Part shown: in pieces, positions 16,281-24,541 of the stretch
Layout: every line of letters starts with the position of its first letter
How positions within the stretch are numbered: the stretch's first letter is position 1
NCBI GenBank assembly: GCA_030725785.1
Contig: JANRFB010000011.1
Coordinates: 1 to 34,093 of the forward strand
DNA from: Solirubrobacteraceae bacterium
GTDB lineage: Bacteria > Actinomycetota > Thermoleophilia > Solirubrobacterales > Solirubrobacteraceae
DNA: 34,093 nt
Direction: 5' to 3'
Made by a program: the position numbers and the translations under genes
The notes under the pieces: model-generated
What the model was told of the DNA's origin: nothing
Databases searched by the model: none
Seen by the model: only the letters and a program-made list of their open reading frames with translations

Positions 16281-17714
16281 CTAGCGGTAGGCGCGAAATA
16301 CTTCCCAGCGTCCGTAACTACTGAGTTTTTTCAGCTTTTGCTCTGGCGCGAACGCCGGCTTTGGCCCGGCAACGCGGGCCGGCGCAACGAAGACGATTGC
16401 CGGCGGCTGCCAATTCGGCTGCGACTGGGTCGAATTCCAGGTTCCCTGCACATCGCGTAACGGAAGATCTAGCTTCCACGCCAGCCCCGTCTGCTCGTAG
16501 GGGTTGATCGCCGGCTTGCCGACCGCGACGATCGCATCACGCCCACCGACGGCGCTGATCGCGCCGCTCAGTTGGTCGGACTGCTCAGCGTCGAGGCGGG
16601 CAACGCTTAGTAGCCGAGCATCGGTACGAAGAACGAAGATGCCAAAACCGAGAAAGAGCAGCGCGATCGCAGCGGTCGCGGCGTACTTGACAGTTCGCGC
16701 CGAAGCGGCAGCGATCAGCCAGCCTGCTCCTACGCCCGCGAGAACGCAGCTCAGCGCCGCCGGACCGGCAAGGTAGCGGCGCGCGCCGGTGAAGCCGAGC
16801 TGCGCCATCACTGCGACAACGGCAACCCAGCCGATGACGAGCAGGGCCAGCAAGAGCACTTCGCGGTTGCGCCGGCGCCAGGCAAAGACGAGAGCGGCCA
16901 GAGCGAGCACCAAGACAGGCGCGATCACCGAGTCGCCAAGTCGGCTGAACACCTCCAGCGCCGGTATCGCCTCGCGCGCAGCGCTCGTCGGAGTCTGCCC
17001 CTGCGCTGTAGCTGCGCCCTGCGCTAAGCCCCCGGAGCCAGCCCAATCGAAGATCACCCAGACCAGCGGAGGCACAACCACCAGCGCCGCAATCAGGCCA
17101 CGCCGACGGCCGAGGTGGTGCGCGCACCAGAGGCCGTAGATCAGCGTCACCAACCAAAGCTCGGGGCGAATCAGCCCCGCGAGTGCCAAGAGCGATAGCG
17201 CCGTCAGCCGGCGATCGCGCAGATGCAGCAGCACTGCGCCGAGCACGAACGCGACGAGCAGCGGTTCCGACGATCCATAGAGCGCCGTCCGTGGAAGGTC
17301 GGTGCTGACGAGCAGTCCGAAGGCGGCGACGACGAACGCTGCGGCCGCGGCGGGAGTGCCCGCGAGACGGGCAGCGCAGCGACCGGCGAGCCAGATTGCG
17401 TATAGCGCAGCGCCGCGAACCAGCGCCAGCCACAGAAACGGCGCCAGCCCGTCGATCCAGGCAAATGGCGCGCTGACTAGCACCGGCAGAGGCTTCCAAG
17501 ACGGGCCGCCGGTCGTGTCGAGCGAGAGCTCGGTTAGCTCGCGCGCCCAAACCATCCAAGCCCAAGCGTCATAGCCGAGCGCCGGGGCGAGCAGGACAGT
17601 CGCTGCCCCTATCAGCAGGCAGCAGGCAATCACGATCCGCTCGTCAGGCCTGGCCACAGCGCCGAGAGTAACGACGGGCGCCTTGGGGAAGCGCCGCCGC
17701 ATGGTCCCGGGCAT
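16281..17714 (-). CDS. GT-C fold polytopic membrane protein (putative glycosyltransferase)
   Basis: This 477-residue protein has about ten membrane helices and a C-terminal soluble tail. An acidic loop residue, D49 in GYDAWAWMVWARE, lies after the first helix, where GT-C enzymes carry their catalytic Asp. It also has AGLIRPELWL at 179-188, a motif shared with the protein at 22933-24450. GT-C enzymes move sugars from polyprenyl-phosphate donors to acceptors on the outer face of the membrane. No specific activity can be assigned. Its start is 48 bp from the divergent copper ATPase gene; a second ATG four codons in is an alternative. Confidence 0.75.
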   Translation of the reverse strand: MPGTMRRRFPKAPVVTLGAVARPDERIVIACCLLIGAATVLLAPALGYDAWAWMVWARELTELSLDTTGGPSWKPLPVLVSAPFAWIDGLAPFLWLALVRGAALYAIWLAGRCAARLAGTPAAAAAFVVAAFGLLVSTDLPRTALYGSSEPLLVAFVLGAVLLHLRDRRLTALSLLALAGLIRPELWLVTLIYGLWCAHHLGRRRGLIAALVVVPPLVWVIFDWAGSGGLAQGAATAQGQTPTSAAREAIPALEVFSRLGDSVIAPVLVLALAALVFAWRRRNREVLLLALLVIGWVAVVAVMAQLGFTGARRYLAGPAALSCVLAGVGAGWLIAAASARTVKYAATAAIALLFLGFGIFVLRTDARLLSVARLDAEQSDQLSGAISAVGGRDAIVAVGKPAINPYEQTGLAWKLDLPLRDVQGTWNSTQSQPNWQPPAIVFVAPARVAGPKPAFAPEQKLKKLSSYGRWEVFRAYR

Positions 17715-17746
17715 CGCTCCCGTCAGCGTCTGAAGGTGACCACTGG

Positions 17747-17757
17747 ACTACCGTAGT
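17747..17757. promoter_or_regulatory. Palindrome overlapping the copper ATPase -10
   Basis: ACTACCGTAGT is a perfect inverted repeat around one central base. It contains TACCGT (17749-17754), which lies eight bases before the GTG start. Outer half-sites CACTG (17741-17745) and CAGTG (17761-17765) nearly share its centre. This is a plausible repressor or activator site controlling a metal-export gene. It does not match the CsoR box or CueR consensus that I know. Confidence 0.45.
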
Positions 17758-17762
17758 AAGCA

Positions 17763-19976
17763 GTGGAAGCTGCAGTCGAGCGAGAAATCGAGCACATCGA
17801 CCTCCCGGTCGAGGGCATGAGCTGCGCCTCGTGCGCAGCGCTGGTTGAGAAGAAGCTTGGCGAGACCGACGGAGTGAGCGTGGCGACCGTCAACTTCGCG
17901 ACCGGCAAGGCTGCGGTCGACTTCGATCCCGAAGCGACGACGATGGAATCGTTGGCGCAAGCCGTTGAGCGCGCCGGCTACGCGGTCGCGATGCCGGCCC
18001 CTCAGCAGGGCCACGCCAATGACGAAGATCAAGCTGGCCACAACCACATCGGCCACTCCGAGCCGAACCTCGGGCTCCGGCTCGCCGTAAGCGCCGCGCT
18101 TAGTGTCCCGATCGCGCTGATCTCGGCGATAATGGCGCTCCACTTCTCCGGCTGGGAGTGGGTCGTCATGGCGCTCACGATCCCCGTCGTCCTGTGGGGC
18201 GGGTGGACCTTCCACGCGACGGCGCTCAAGGCGGCGCGTCACCGCCACGCCAACATGGACACGCTGATCTCGATCGGGACGCTCGCCGCCCTGATCTGGT
18301 CGGTTGTCGCCGTCCTTGACGGCGGCGCGGACCTCTACTTCGAGACCGCCGCGGTCGTGACGACCTTCGTTCTGGGCGGGCGCTTCCTTGAGGCGAGAGC
18401 CAAGAGGCGGGCCGGATCGGCCCTCAAAGCGCTCCTCGAGCTCGGCGCGCGCGAGGCGACACTGATCGACGCCGACGGGCGTGAGCGCCTGATCCCCGCT
18501 GAGGAGCTTCAGGTTGACGACCGCTTCGTTGTGCGCCCAGGCGAGAAGATCGCCACCGACGGGACGGTCGAGGACGGCCGCTCCAGCATCGATGAGAGCA
18601 TGCTCACCGGCGAGTCGCTGCCTGTCACCGCAGGCCCTGGCGACCACGTGGCCGGCGCCACGGTGAATCTCTCGGGTCGGCTCGTCGTGCAGGCGACGCG
18701 GATCGGAGCCGACACCGAGGTCGCCCAGATCGCGCGGCTCGTCGAGGCGGCTCAGACGGGTAAGGCGCCGGTCCAAAGGCTCGCCGACCGGATCTCGGCG
18801 ATCTTTGTCCCGGTCGTGATCGTCATCGCGCTCCTCACGCTCGCCGCCTGGCTCATCGTCGATGGCAACGCTTCCTCGGCCTTCACCGCCGCCGTGGCGG
18901 TCCTGATCATTGCTTGCCCTTGCGCACTAGGGCTTGCGACGCCCACCGCCCTGATGGTGGGAACCGGGCGCGGCGCGCAGCTGGGGATGATCATCCGGGG
19001 CCCCGAGGTTCTCGAATCAACAAGGCGCGTAGACACGATCGTCCTCGACAAGACAGGCACGGTCACGACCGGAAAGCTTCAACCCGCGGGAATGACGACG
19101 ACCTCAGCCATTGACGAGGCGAGCGCGTGGAGACTAATCGGGGCGCTTGAGGCGGCGTCCGAACACCCGGTCGCACGCACGATCGCCGCCGAGGCCGCAA
19201 GCCGCCAGGAGGCGCAGCTTCCGGCCGTTGCCGAGTTCGAGAACCACGAAGGCCTCGGAGTGCAGGGAACCGTCGAAGGCCGCGCCGTGGTCGTCGGGCG
19301 CCCTGCGCTGCTTGAGTCGACTGGCATCTTGCTTCCCCCCGAGCTTGCAGCAGCGATGGACGAAGCGCAGGCCTACGGACAGACAGCCGTCGCCGCGGCC
19401 GTCGATGGCGTGGCGGTCGCGGTGCTGGCTGTTTCCGACACGGTCAAGCCCGGCGCCGAGGAGGCGATCACTAGGCTCCGAGCCCTCGGGCTCAGGCCGA
19501 TCCTCCTCACCGGTGACAACCAGCGCGCCGCCGCCGCCGTCGCCTTGCAGGTGGGTATCTCAGACGTGGTCGCCGAGGTTCTCCCCGCCGAGAAGGCCGA
19601 GGAGGTCGAAAGACTTCAGGCAGAAGGCGCCGTCGTGGCGATGGCCGGCGACGGCGTCAACGACGCCCCGGCGCTCGCTCTGGCCGACCTGGGCATCGCG
19701 ATGGGGACTGGAACCGACGTGGCGATCGAGGCTTCAGACCTGACGATCGTCAGCGGCGACCTTCGTCGCGCGCCCGACGCGATCTCGCTCAGCCGCGCGA
19801 CGCTTCGCACAATCAAGCAAAACCTCGGCTGGGCGTTCGGCTACAACGTTGCCGCGATACCGCTCGCCGCCGCAGGACTCCTCGACCCGATGATCGCGGG
19901 GCTGGCGATGGCTCTCTCGAGCGTGAGCGTCGTCGCCAACGCGCTGCGACTGCGCCGCTTCAAGCCAAGTCGGTAG
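17763..19976 (+). CDS. copA: Cu(I)-exporting P1B-type ATPase
   Basis: This 737-residue protein pumps Cu(I) out of the cytoplasm with ATP. Domains in order: an N-terminal HMA domain with GMSCASC (C21, C24), a His-rich linker (84-98), membrane helices, the actuator TGES (282-285), CPC at 385-387, the phosphorylation site DKTGT (D429), the nucleotide-binding SEHPVA motif, and [10 protein letters not shown]. The last helices carry GYNVAAIPL and [16 protein letters not shown], the YN and MxxSS ligands of the Cu(I) subtype P1B-1. The start is GTG at 17763. A palindrome overlaps its -10. No copper chaperone gene or CsoR gene is adjacent. Confidence 0.95.
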   Translation: MEAAVEREIEHIDLPVEGMSCASCAALVEKKLGETDGVSVATVNFATGKAAVDFDPEATTMESLAQAVERAGYAVAMPAPQQGHANDEDQAGHNHIGHSEPNLGLRLAVSAALSVPIALISAIMALHFSGWEWVVMALTIPVVLWGGWTFHATALKAARHRHANMDTLISIGTLAALIWSVVAVLDGGADLYFETAAVVTTFVLGGRFLEARAKRRAGSALKALLELGAREATLIDADGRERLIPAEELQVDDRFVVRPGEKIATDGTVEDGRSSIDESMLTGESLPVTAGPGDHVAGATVNLSGRLVVQATRIGADTEVAQIARLVEAAQTGKAPVQRLADRISAIFVPVVIVIALLTLAAWLIVDGNASSAFTAAVAVLIIACPCALGLATPTALMVGTGRGAQLGMIIRGPEVLESTRRVDTIVLDKTGTVTTGKLQPAGMTTTSAIDEASAWRLIGALEAASEHPVARTIAAEAASRQEAQLPAVAEFENHEGLGVQGTVEGRAVVVGRPALLESTGILLPPELAAAMDEAQAYGQTAVAAAVDGVAVAVLAVSDTVKPGAEEAITRLRALGLRPILLTGDNQRAAAAVALQVGISDVVAEVLPAEKAEEVERLQAEGAVVAMAGDGVNDAPALALADLGIAMGTGTDVAIEASDLTIVSGDLRRAPDAISLSRATLRTIKQNLGWAFGYNVAAIPLAAAGLLDPMIAGLAMALSSVSVVANALRLRRFKPSR

Positions 19977-20021
19977 CCTTCTCGCAGCCTTCGCTCGGAG
20001 GCGATAACGAGGGAGATCAGC

Positions 20022-20867
20022 GTGGGTGCATTTGAGGGACGGACCGTTTTTATGTCAGGTGGCAGCCGCGGGATTGGGCTGGCAATCGCAGTCCGCCTAG
20101 CGCAGGAGGGCGCCAACGTCGCGATCATGGCCAAGACCGACGAGCCAAACCCGAAGCTGCCGGGAACGATCCACACCGCCGCCGATGAGATCAACGCCGC
20201 CGGCGGCAAGGCGCTGGCGATCCTCGGCGACATTCGCTTCGAAGATCAGGTTGCTGACGCGGTGGCGAAGACGGTCGAAGAGTTCGGCGGGATCGACATC
20301 TGCGTCAACAACGCCTCGGCAATCGACCTGCGTCCGATCGGTGAGCTGCCGCCGAAGCGCTACGACCTAATGGCCGACATCAACGTCCGCGGCACGCTGG
20401 TAGTTACGCAGGCCTGCCTGCCGCACCTGCGCCAATCCGATCACGCCCATGTGCTGACGCTGAGCCCACCGCTATCAACCGACCCAAAGTGGCTGAAGGG
20501 CCACGGCCCTTACACCGTCGCGAAGTATGGAATGTCGATCCTGACGCTCGGTCTCGCCGCCGATGAATTGGAGAACGGCGTTGCCGCCAACTGCCTGTGG
20601 CCGCGCACTCTGATCGCCACGGCCGCAGTTCAGAACCTGCTCGGCGGCGATGAGGCGATGGCGAAGGCGCGCACGCCGCAGATAGTGGCCGACGCCGCGC
20701 GAGAGATTCTGATCCGCGAGCCGGCCGAATGCACAGGCAATGCGTTCATCGATGACGAGGCGCTCGCGCAGGCAGGGATCACCGACCTCAGCAGCTACGC
20801 CGACGATGATTCGCAGCTCGCGCTCGACCTCTTCGTCGACAGCTGGCCGGAGGGATCGGGACAGTAA
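20022..20867 (+). CDS. SDR-family oxidoreductase, HSDL2-like
   Basis: This 281-residue Rossmann enzyme has a nucleotide-binding SGGSRGIG (12-19), NNAS (96-99), catalytic S148 within LSPPL, and Y164/K168 in YTVAK. The LSPPL...W.K...YT.AKYGMS and LWPRT segments are typical of HSDL2-type dehydrogenases, which are linked to fatty-acid metabolism in eukaryotes; the bacterial substrate is unknown. The GTG start at 20022 has a good Shine-Dalgarno (GGGAG about seven bases upstream). It begins 45 bp after copA but is functionally unrelated. The product lacks the SCP2 domain found in animal HSDL2. Confidence 0.9.
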   Translation: MGAFEGRTVFMSGGSRGIGLAIAVRLAQEGANVAIMAKTDEPNPKLPGTIHTAADEINAAGGKALAILGDIRFEDQVADAVAKTVEEFGGIDICVNNASAIDLRPIGELPPKRYDLMADINVRGTLVVTQACLPHLRQSDHAHVLTLSPPLSTDPKWLKGHGPYTVAKYGMSILTLGLAADELENGVAANCLWPRTLIATAAVQNLLGGDEAMAKARTPQIVADAAREILIREPAECTGNAFIDDEALAQAGITDLSSYADDDSQLALDLFVDSWPEGSGQ

Positions 20868-20910
20868 AAATCTCGTGAAGGCGCAGCGGTAGTGGCAACA
20901 AAGTGGCGAA

Positions 20911-20936
20911 GTGGTCCTAGGCTCGTTACAGACCAC
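20911..20936. promoter_or_regulatory. Inverted repeat in front of the PHP phosphatase gene
   Basis: GTGGTC (20911-20916) and GACCAC (20931-20936) are perfect inverted copies. The 14-bp centre holds TAGGCT (20918-20923), a TANNNT -10 candidate. The repeat ends three bases before the ATG, so it could be an operator or an mRNA hairpin covering the ribosome site. Confidence 0.4.
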
Positions 20937-20939
20937 AAA

Positions 20940-21728
20940 ATGTCATACGTAGATATCCACTGCCACATTCTGCCCGCCGTCGATGATGGCGCGCGCGACC
21001 TTGAAGAGAGCGTCGACTACGCGCGCAGGCTCGTTGACGAGGGTGTTCGCGAGCTGATCGCAACGCCGCACGTTGGCAATCCACGTTTCCCGTTTGAGCC
21101 AGAAGAGATCGAAGACCGCCTTGGCGCGCTCAGCTCGGAGCTCGAACAGCGCGAGATTCCGCTGCGAATTCACGCTGGCGGTGAACTCCACCCGTCCGAT
21201 CCAAACTCACTGACGGACGCGCAACTGGAGCTGGTCGCAAACGGGCCCGCTGGCGCCCGCTGGCTGCTTTTTGAAGTCCCATTCGCCGGCGTAGACCAGC
21301 GCTACGCCGACGATTGCCGCCAGCTGATGGCTCGCGGCTATGGCCTCGTTATCGCCCACCCCGAACGCGCCCGCGGCCTCTTCAGCGACGGCGGCTGGCA
21401 GCTACTGCGTGGCATTGTCGCCGAAGGCGCACTGCTGCAGATCAATGTCTGCTCGCTGCTTGGCAACAACGGCCTCGAAGCACAAGAGGCCGCCGTCGGC
21501 CTGCTGCGTAGCGGCCATGCCTTCACGATCGCCTCTGACGCCCACCCGGGCACGCGTGACCATACCGCTGCGCTCGGCTTCGCGCTGACGCTGAAAGCCG
21601 GTGCCTCGTCGCTGCAGGCTTGGCGGCTAACGCAGGCGAACCCGCGCTTCTTGCTTCGTAGCGGCATCCCCGCCGGCTTCAACGAGCAGCGCGGAAGCGA
21701 CCTGCGCTCAGTGCTGCCGGTCATCTAG
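20940..21728 (+). CDS. CpsB/YwqE-type PHP-domain protein tyrosine phosphatase
   Basis: This 263-residue PHP metallo-hydrolase has DIHCHILPAVDDGA (H7, H9, D15/D16), ATPHVGN (H44), an AGGELHPSD segment, IAHPERARG and a SDAH near the C-terminus. These are the metal ligands of the manganese-dependent phosphatases that dephosphorylate bacterial tyrosine kinases controlling capsule and exopolysaccharide export. No kinase or Wzx/Wzy gene is adjacent, so its partner is outside the window. The ATG at 20940 (MSYVDIHCH) is the family start; an in-frame start at 20892 would add 16 unrelated residues. Confidence 0.88.
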   Translation: MSYVDIHCHILPAVDDGARDLEESVDYARRLVDEGVRELIATPHVGNPRFPFEPEEIEDRLGALSSELEQREIPLRIHAGGELHPSDPNSLTDAQLELVANGPAGARWLLFEVPFAGVDQRYADDCRQLMARGYGLVIAHPERARGLFSDGGWQLLRGIVAEGALLQINVCSLLGNNGLEAQEAAVGLLRSGHAFTIASDAHPGTRDHTAALGFALTLKAGASSLQAWRLTQANPRFLLRSGIPAGFNEQRGSDLRSVLPVI

Positions 21729-21759
21729 ACGAATCTCCGCAGCAGTCGCGCTACATCGG

Positions 21760-21765
21760 TATGTT
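21760..21765 (+). promoter_or_regulatory. -10-like TATGTT of the secreted unknown gene
   Basis: TATGTT lies six bases before the ATG at 21772, fitting leaderless transcription. Confidence 0.5.
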
Positions 21766-21771
21766 GCGCCA

Positions 21772-22914
21772 ATGCGCACCTCACAACGATCTTCAAACCT
21801 CACCGCTCTGATAACAGCCGCTGCGATTTTTGCCGCCTTCCCCGTCGCCGCTTCGGCCGCTCCGAGCGCAAGCGACCCCGGCATCTGGAAGCTCAAGGCT
21901 GCGACCACGATCAGTTTCACCTACTGGCAGGGAATCAGCAGCATCACAGGCTCTGCCGATCCGTCACTGCTCTTCACCGGCCCCTCCGAAGGCGCCTACC
22001 GCACAAGCTCGAAGCTAACGCAGGTGGCGGGCAACAGCAGCGAGATACCAGCGACAGTAAAGGAAGCTGAACGCTACAACCACATCGGCGACGGGTCGTT
22101 TGATCAAGCAGAGGGTGGCCGCTTCCTGCTGCCCCTCGAGTGCTACTACCCCGGCGCCGGCGGCAATACGTGCAAGACGGGATCAATCGGCGTCGCCGAC
22201 CCGAAGAGCCTGAACTGGCGTTACTACGTGAAACTCGACCCAAGCGCAATCGCAAAAGCGATGTGGGTCGAAGTTTCGCCCGACGGCAAGTATGCCTGGA
22301 CTTCTTCTGGGGATGACCTGCTGGCTTTTCGCACCTCCGACATCAAGGCTACGAACGCTGCCCCTAGCGGCGCCGCAATCAAACCTGCCCGAACACTGAA
22401 GGGCGCGCTGAAGGGCCTCGGTGGGGTTACGGGCGCGGTCTTCTGGCGCGGCAAGCTTCTGGTCGCCGGCGAGCTGTCGGGAAGGTTCCAGATCAACTCG
22501 ATCAACCCCGCAAACGGAACCGTGACACTTGAAGCGGAGCATCTTCTATCGGGCGAGAGCGAAGGGCTCGACATCGTTCCCGCCGGCGGCGGGCTGCTGC
22601 AGTGGCAGATCATGCCGGTAACAGACACGCCGCCGGCCAGCTACTTCCAGCCGACGATGATGAGCTTCGTTCCTGTCAAGCCGCCAGCGCTGAAGCTGAG
22701 CGCGCGCGCCGATGGCCGCAAAGCGATCGTCGTGACGGTAACCGCTGGCGCTGGTCAGCCAATCCCCCATGCCGCGGTGCAGCTTGGGTCGGCGCGCGGC
22801 TGGAGTGGCCGTGATGGAACCGTGCGCCTGAAGGCAGCGATGCCGAAGAAGCGCTCAAAGTTGACGGCGAAACTGGCCGGTACACGCGGCGCTTCGCTGA
22901 CGCTTCCGCGCTAG
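21772..22914 (+). CDS. Secreted protein of unknown function
   Basis: I do not recognise this 380-residue protein. It has a signal peptide (about 1-29, ending AASA) and a central region with WxxxSPDGKYAWTSSGDDLLA, which looks like a beta-propeller blade. Two cysteines (LECYYPG and GNTCKTG) could form a disulfide. The C-terminal portion (about 300-380) resembles an Ig-like or carboxypeptidase-regulatory-like beta domain rich in Lys and Arg. No catalytic motif is evident. A wall-associated or extracellular binding role is a guess. It is downstream of the PHP phosphatase gene with a 43-bp gap, but has its own -10-like motif. Confidence 0.75.
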   Translation: MRTSQRSSNLTALITAAAIFAAFPVAASAAPSASDPGIWKLKAATTISFTYWQGISSITGSADPSLLFTGPSEGAYRTSSKLTQVAGNSSEIPATVKEAERYNHIGDGSFDQAEGGRFLLPLECYYPGAGGNTCKTGSIGVADPKSLNWRYYVKLDPSAIAKAMWVEVSPDGKYAWTSSGDDLLAFRTSDIKATNAAPSGAAIKPARTLKGALKGLGGVTGAVFWRGKLLVAGELSGRFQINSINPANGTVTLEAEHLLSGESEGLDIVPAGGGLLQWQIMPVTDTPPASYFQPTMMSFVPVKPPALKLSARADGRKAIVVTVTAGAGQPIPHAAVQLGSARGWSGRDGTVRLKAAMPKKRSKLTAKLAGTRGASLTLPR

Positions 22915-22932
22915 CCAGCCTTGCGGGGCAGG

Positions 22933-24450
22933 CTACGGGCGCCCGGGCGCGCAGCGACCGTAGGCGAGGAAGAACTCGCTGCCCGCTAGGTATTCGAAAC
23001 CGGGCGGCGGAATTTGGACCTCAGCCCAACCGTTGTCAACCGCGTACTCGTTGATATTCATATCGGGACGAACCTCATAGCCGGGATTGATGACGATCGC
23101 GACACCCTCCGTTTGAACCGGGATCGTCTTGTCGGAGCGAGCAATTATCTCCGGAACCGAAGGGTTGGAACCAGGGAACGGATCGCCAGTATCGAGCTCG
23201 AAATCCCACTTCGCTTCGGCCAACAGCTTCTGCGTGGGAACGCTCACGGGGCCGCAGCGCCGAGCCCGCAGAACCGCCGGAGCAGTCATCACCTCAACGA
23301 ACTGGTCATGGAGCGCGCGGCGGCGCTTAACCTCCTCGTCGACGCGTTTGAGGTTCAGGTGAGTCGCAGTCCAGGCAACCCCGGCGGCGACCAGCAGCAC
23401 AGCGCCTACCGCCCACCAGCGGCGCAGCTTGCTGCCGCGCTCGAGCGTTGTCCAGCCCGAGATCGCGAAGGCCGCGAACACAATCAGGCCGATCGCCGCC
23501 ACCAACACATAGCGCCAAACGTTTGCCAGGCCGCCGCTGGCGATCACTAGGTATGAGAACCAAGTCGTCGCAACCATGATCGCGGGCATTATCAGCTGCT
23601 TGCGGCGCTGCTGAATTGCTGCAATAACGCCTAACGCAGCGATAATCGAAACCGGCAGCTTCAACATCGCGTTGGTCCAGTAGAGCGTGTAATAAGGGAG
23701 CGTGTCGAGCGGGCGACTGCGGCCCAACGCTTCTGCCGCGCTGCTGGTCATCGTCATCGAGAAGAGCGGGTTGCCGGTGACGATAAAGTCGACGATGAGC
23801 CAGATCAGCGGCGCAATCGCGGCGTAGCAGAGGGCACGAATCCGACCCCACCAGCCGAGCGGGTAACCGATCCAAAGCGCGTAAAGCCCGGCCAACAGCC
23901 AGGCCTCCGGGCGAAGCAGGCCAGCCATCGTGAGCAGCACCCAGACTGGCCAGCCGCGGCGAGTCTTTCGAGCCTCAAGTACCGCTGCCCAGCAGACCAG
24001 CGCAGCGTAAGGCGGATCGAGGAAGCCGACCCCTGCCATGTAGGCAACCTGCAGCCTAGTGACGAGCAGGCCGAACGCCACAAGGCCACCAAGGACGCCG
24101 GCAGCCATCGCGCCGAGGCGGTAGACGGCCATCAGCAGCGCGATGTAGCCGATCAGCGACCAGGCGACCATTAACGATGCCGCGTAGTCACCGGCCGGCT
24201 GGACAAGAAGCCCAATCGCCAGCAGCAACGGGTGCTGTGTCGGTACTCGATAGGCCTCGAAGTTCGGCAGTCCCCCTTGCCAGATATCGCGCGACCAGTT
24301 CAGCGACCAGAGCGTGTCAAAGGTCGCCCGCGGCTCGTAGATGATGTAGCCGACGATGACAGCGGCGGTCAGCGCCACCAGCAGCGCAATCATCACGTTG
24401 CGCTCGAGGCGCTGGTCGGCGCCGTCGCGATTGCGTTCGGTCGTCGACAC
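22933..24450 (-). CDS. GT-C fold polytopic membrane protein with soluble C-terminal domain
   Basis: This 505-residue protein has about ten membrane helices followed by a soluble domain of about 130 residues (about 375-505). It shares AGLLRPEAWL (176-185) and a downstream aromatic/Gly pattern with the protein at 16281-17714, so the two belong to one family. D45 in TFDTLW occupies the GT-C catalytic-Asp loop. It is probably a lipid-linked sugar transferase at the outer membrane face; the substrate is unknown. The start is GTG (complement of 24448-24450), with TAACCT eight bases upstream. A terminator separates it from the penicillin acylase gene. Confidence 0.75.
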   Translation of the reverse strand: MSTTERNRDGADQRLERNVMIALLVALTAAVIVGYIIYEPRATFDTLWSLNWSRDIWQGGLPNFEAYRVPTQHPLLLAIGLLVQPAGDYAASLMVAWSLIGYIALLMAVYRLGAMAAGVLGGLVAFGLLVTRLQVAYMAGVGFLDPPYAALVCWAAVLEARKTRRGWPVWVLLTMAGLLRPEAWLLAGLYALWIGYPLGWWGRIRALCYAAIAPLIWLIVDFIVTGNPLFSMTMTSSAAEALGRSRPLDTLPYYTLYWTNAMLKLPVSIIAALGVIAAIQQRRKQLIMPAIMVATTWFSYLVIASGGLANVWRYVLVAAIGLIVFAAFAISGWTTLERGSKLRRWWAVGAVLLVAAGVAWTATHLNLKRVDEEVKRRRALHDQFVEVMTAPAVLRARRCGPVSVPTQKLLAEAKWDFELDTGDPFPGSNPSVPEIIARSDKTIPVQTEGVAIVINPGYEVRPDMNINEYAVDNGWAEVQIPPPGFEYLAGSEFFLAYGRCAPGRP

Positions 24451-24458
24451 GACGCTTC

Positions 24459-24464
24459 AGGTTA
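24459..24464 (-). promoter_or_regulatory. -10-like TAACCT of the GT-C-like gene
   Basis: TAACCT on the minus strand lies eight bases before the GTG at 24450, just after the upstream terminator. It fits a new leaderless transcript. Confidence 0.5.
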
Positions 24465-24481
24465 GCGGCCGAAGCGGATTA

Positions 24482-24533
24482 CCAACTAAAGCGGGCCGCT
24501 CAATTGAGCGGCCCGCGTGTAGCAATTAGTTGG
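24482..24533 (-). terminator. Strong nested-palindrome terminator after the penicillin acylase gene
   Basis: A perfect 26-bp palindrome (24491-24516, arms GCGGGCCGCTCAA) is flanked by a second inverted repeat, CCAACTAA (24482-24489) and TTAGTTGG (24526-24533). On the minus strand the GC-rich stem is followed by TTTAGTTGG. It begins 9 bp after the acylase stop codon. Confidence 0.8.
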
Positions 24534-24541
24534 CCTCGGCT

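Noticed and set aside
17748..18776. 342-codon minus-strand open frame over copA
   Set aside because: It lies antisense to the strongly conserved copper ATPase, and its product has no recognisable domain. It is a by-product of GC-rich codon use.
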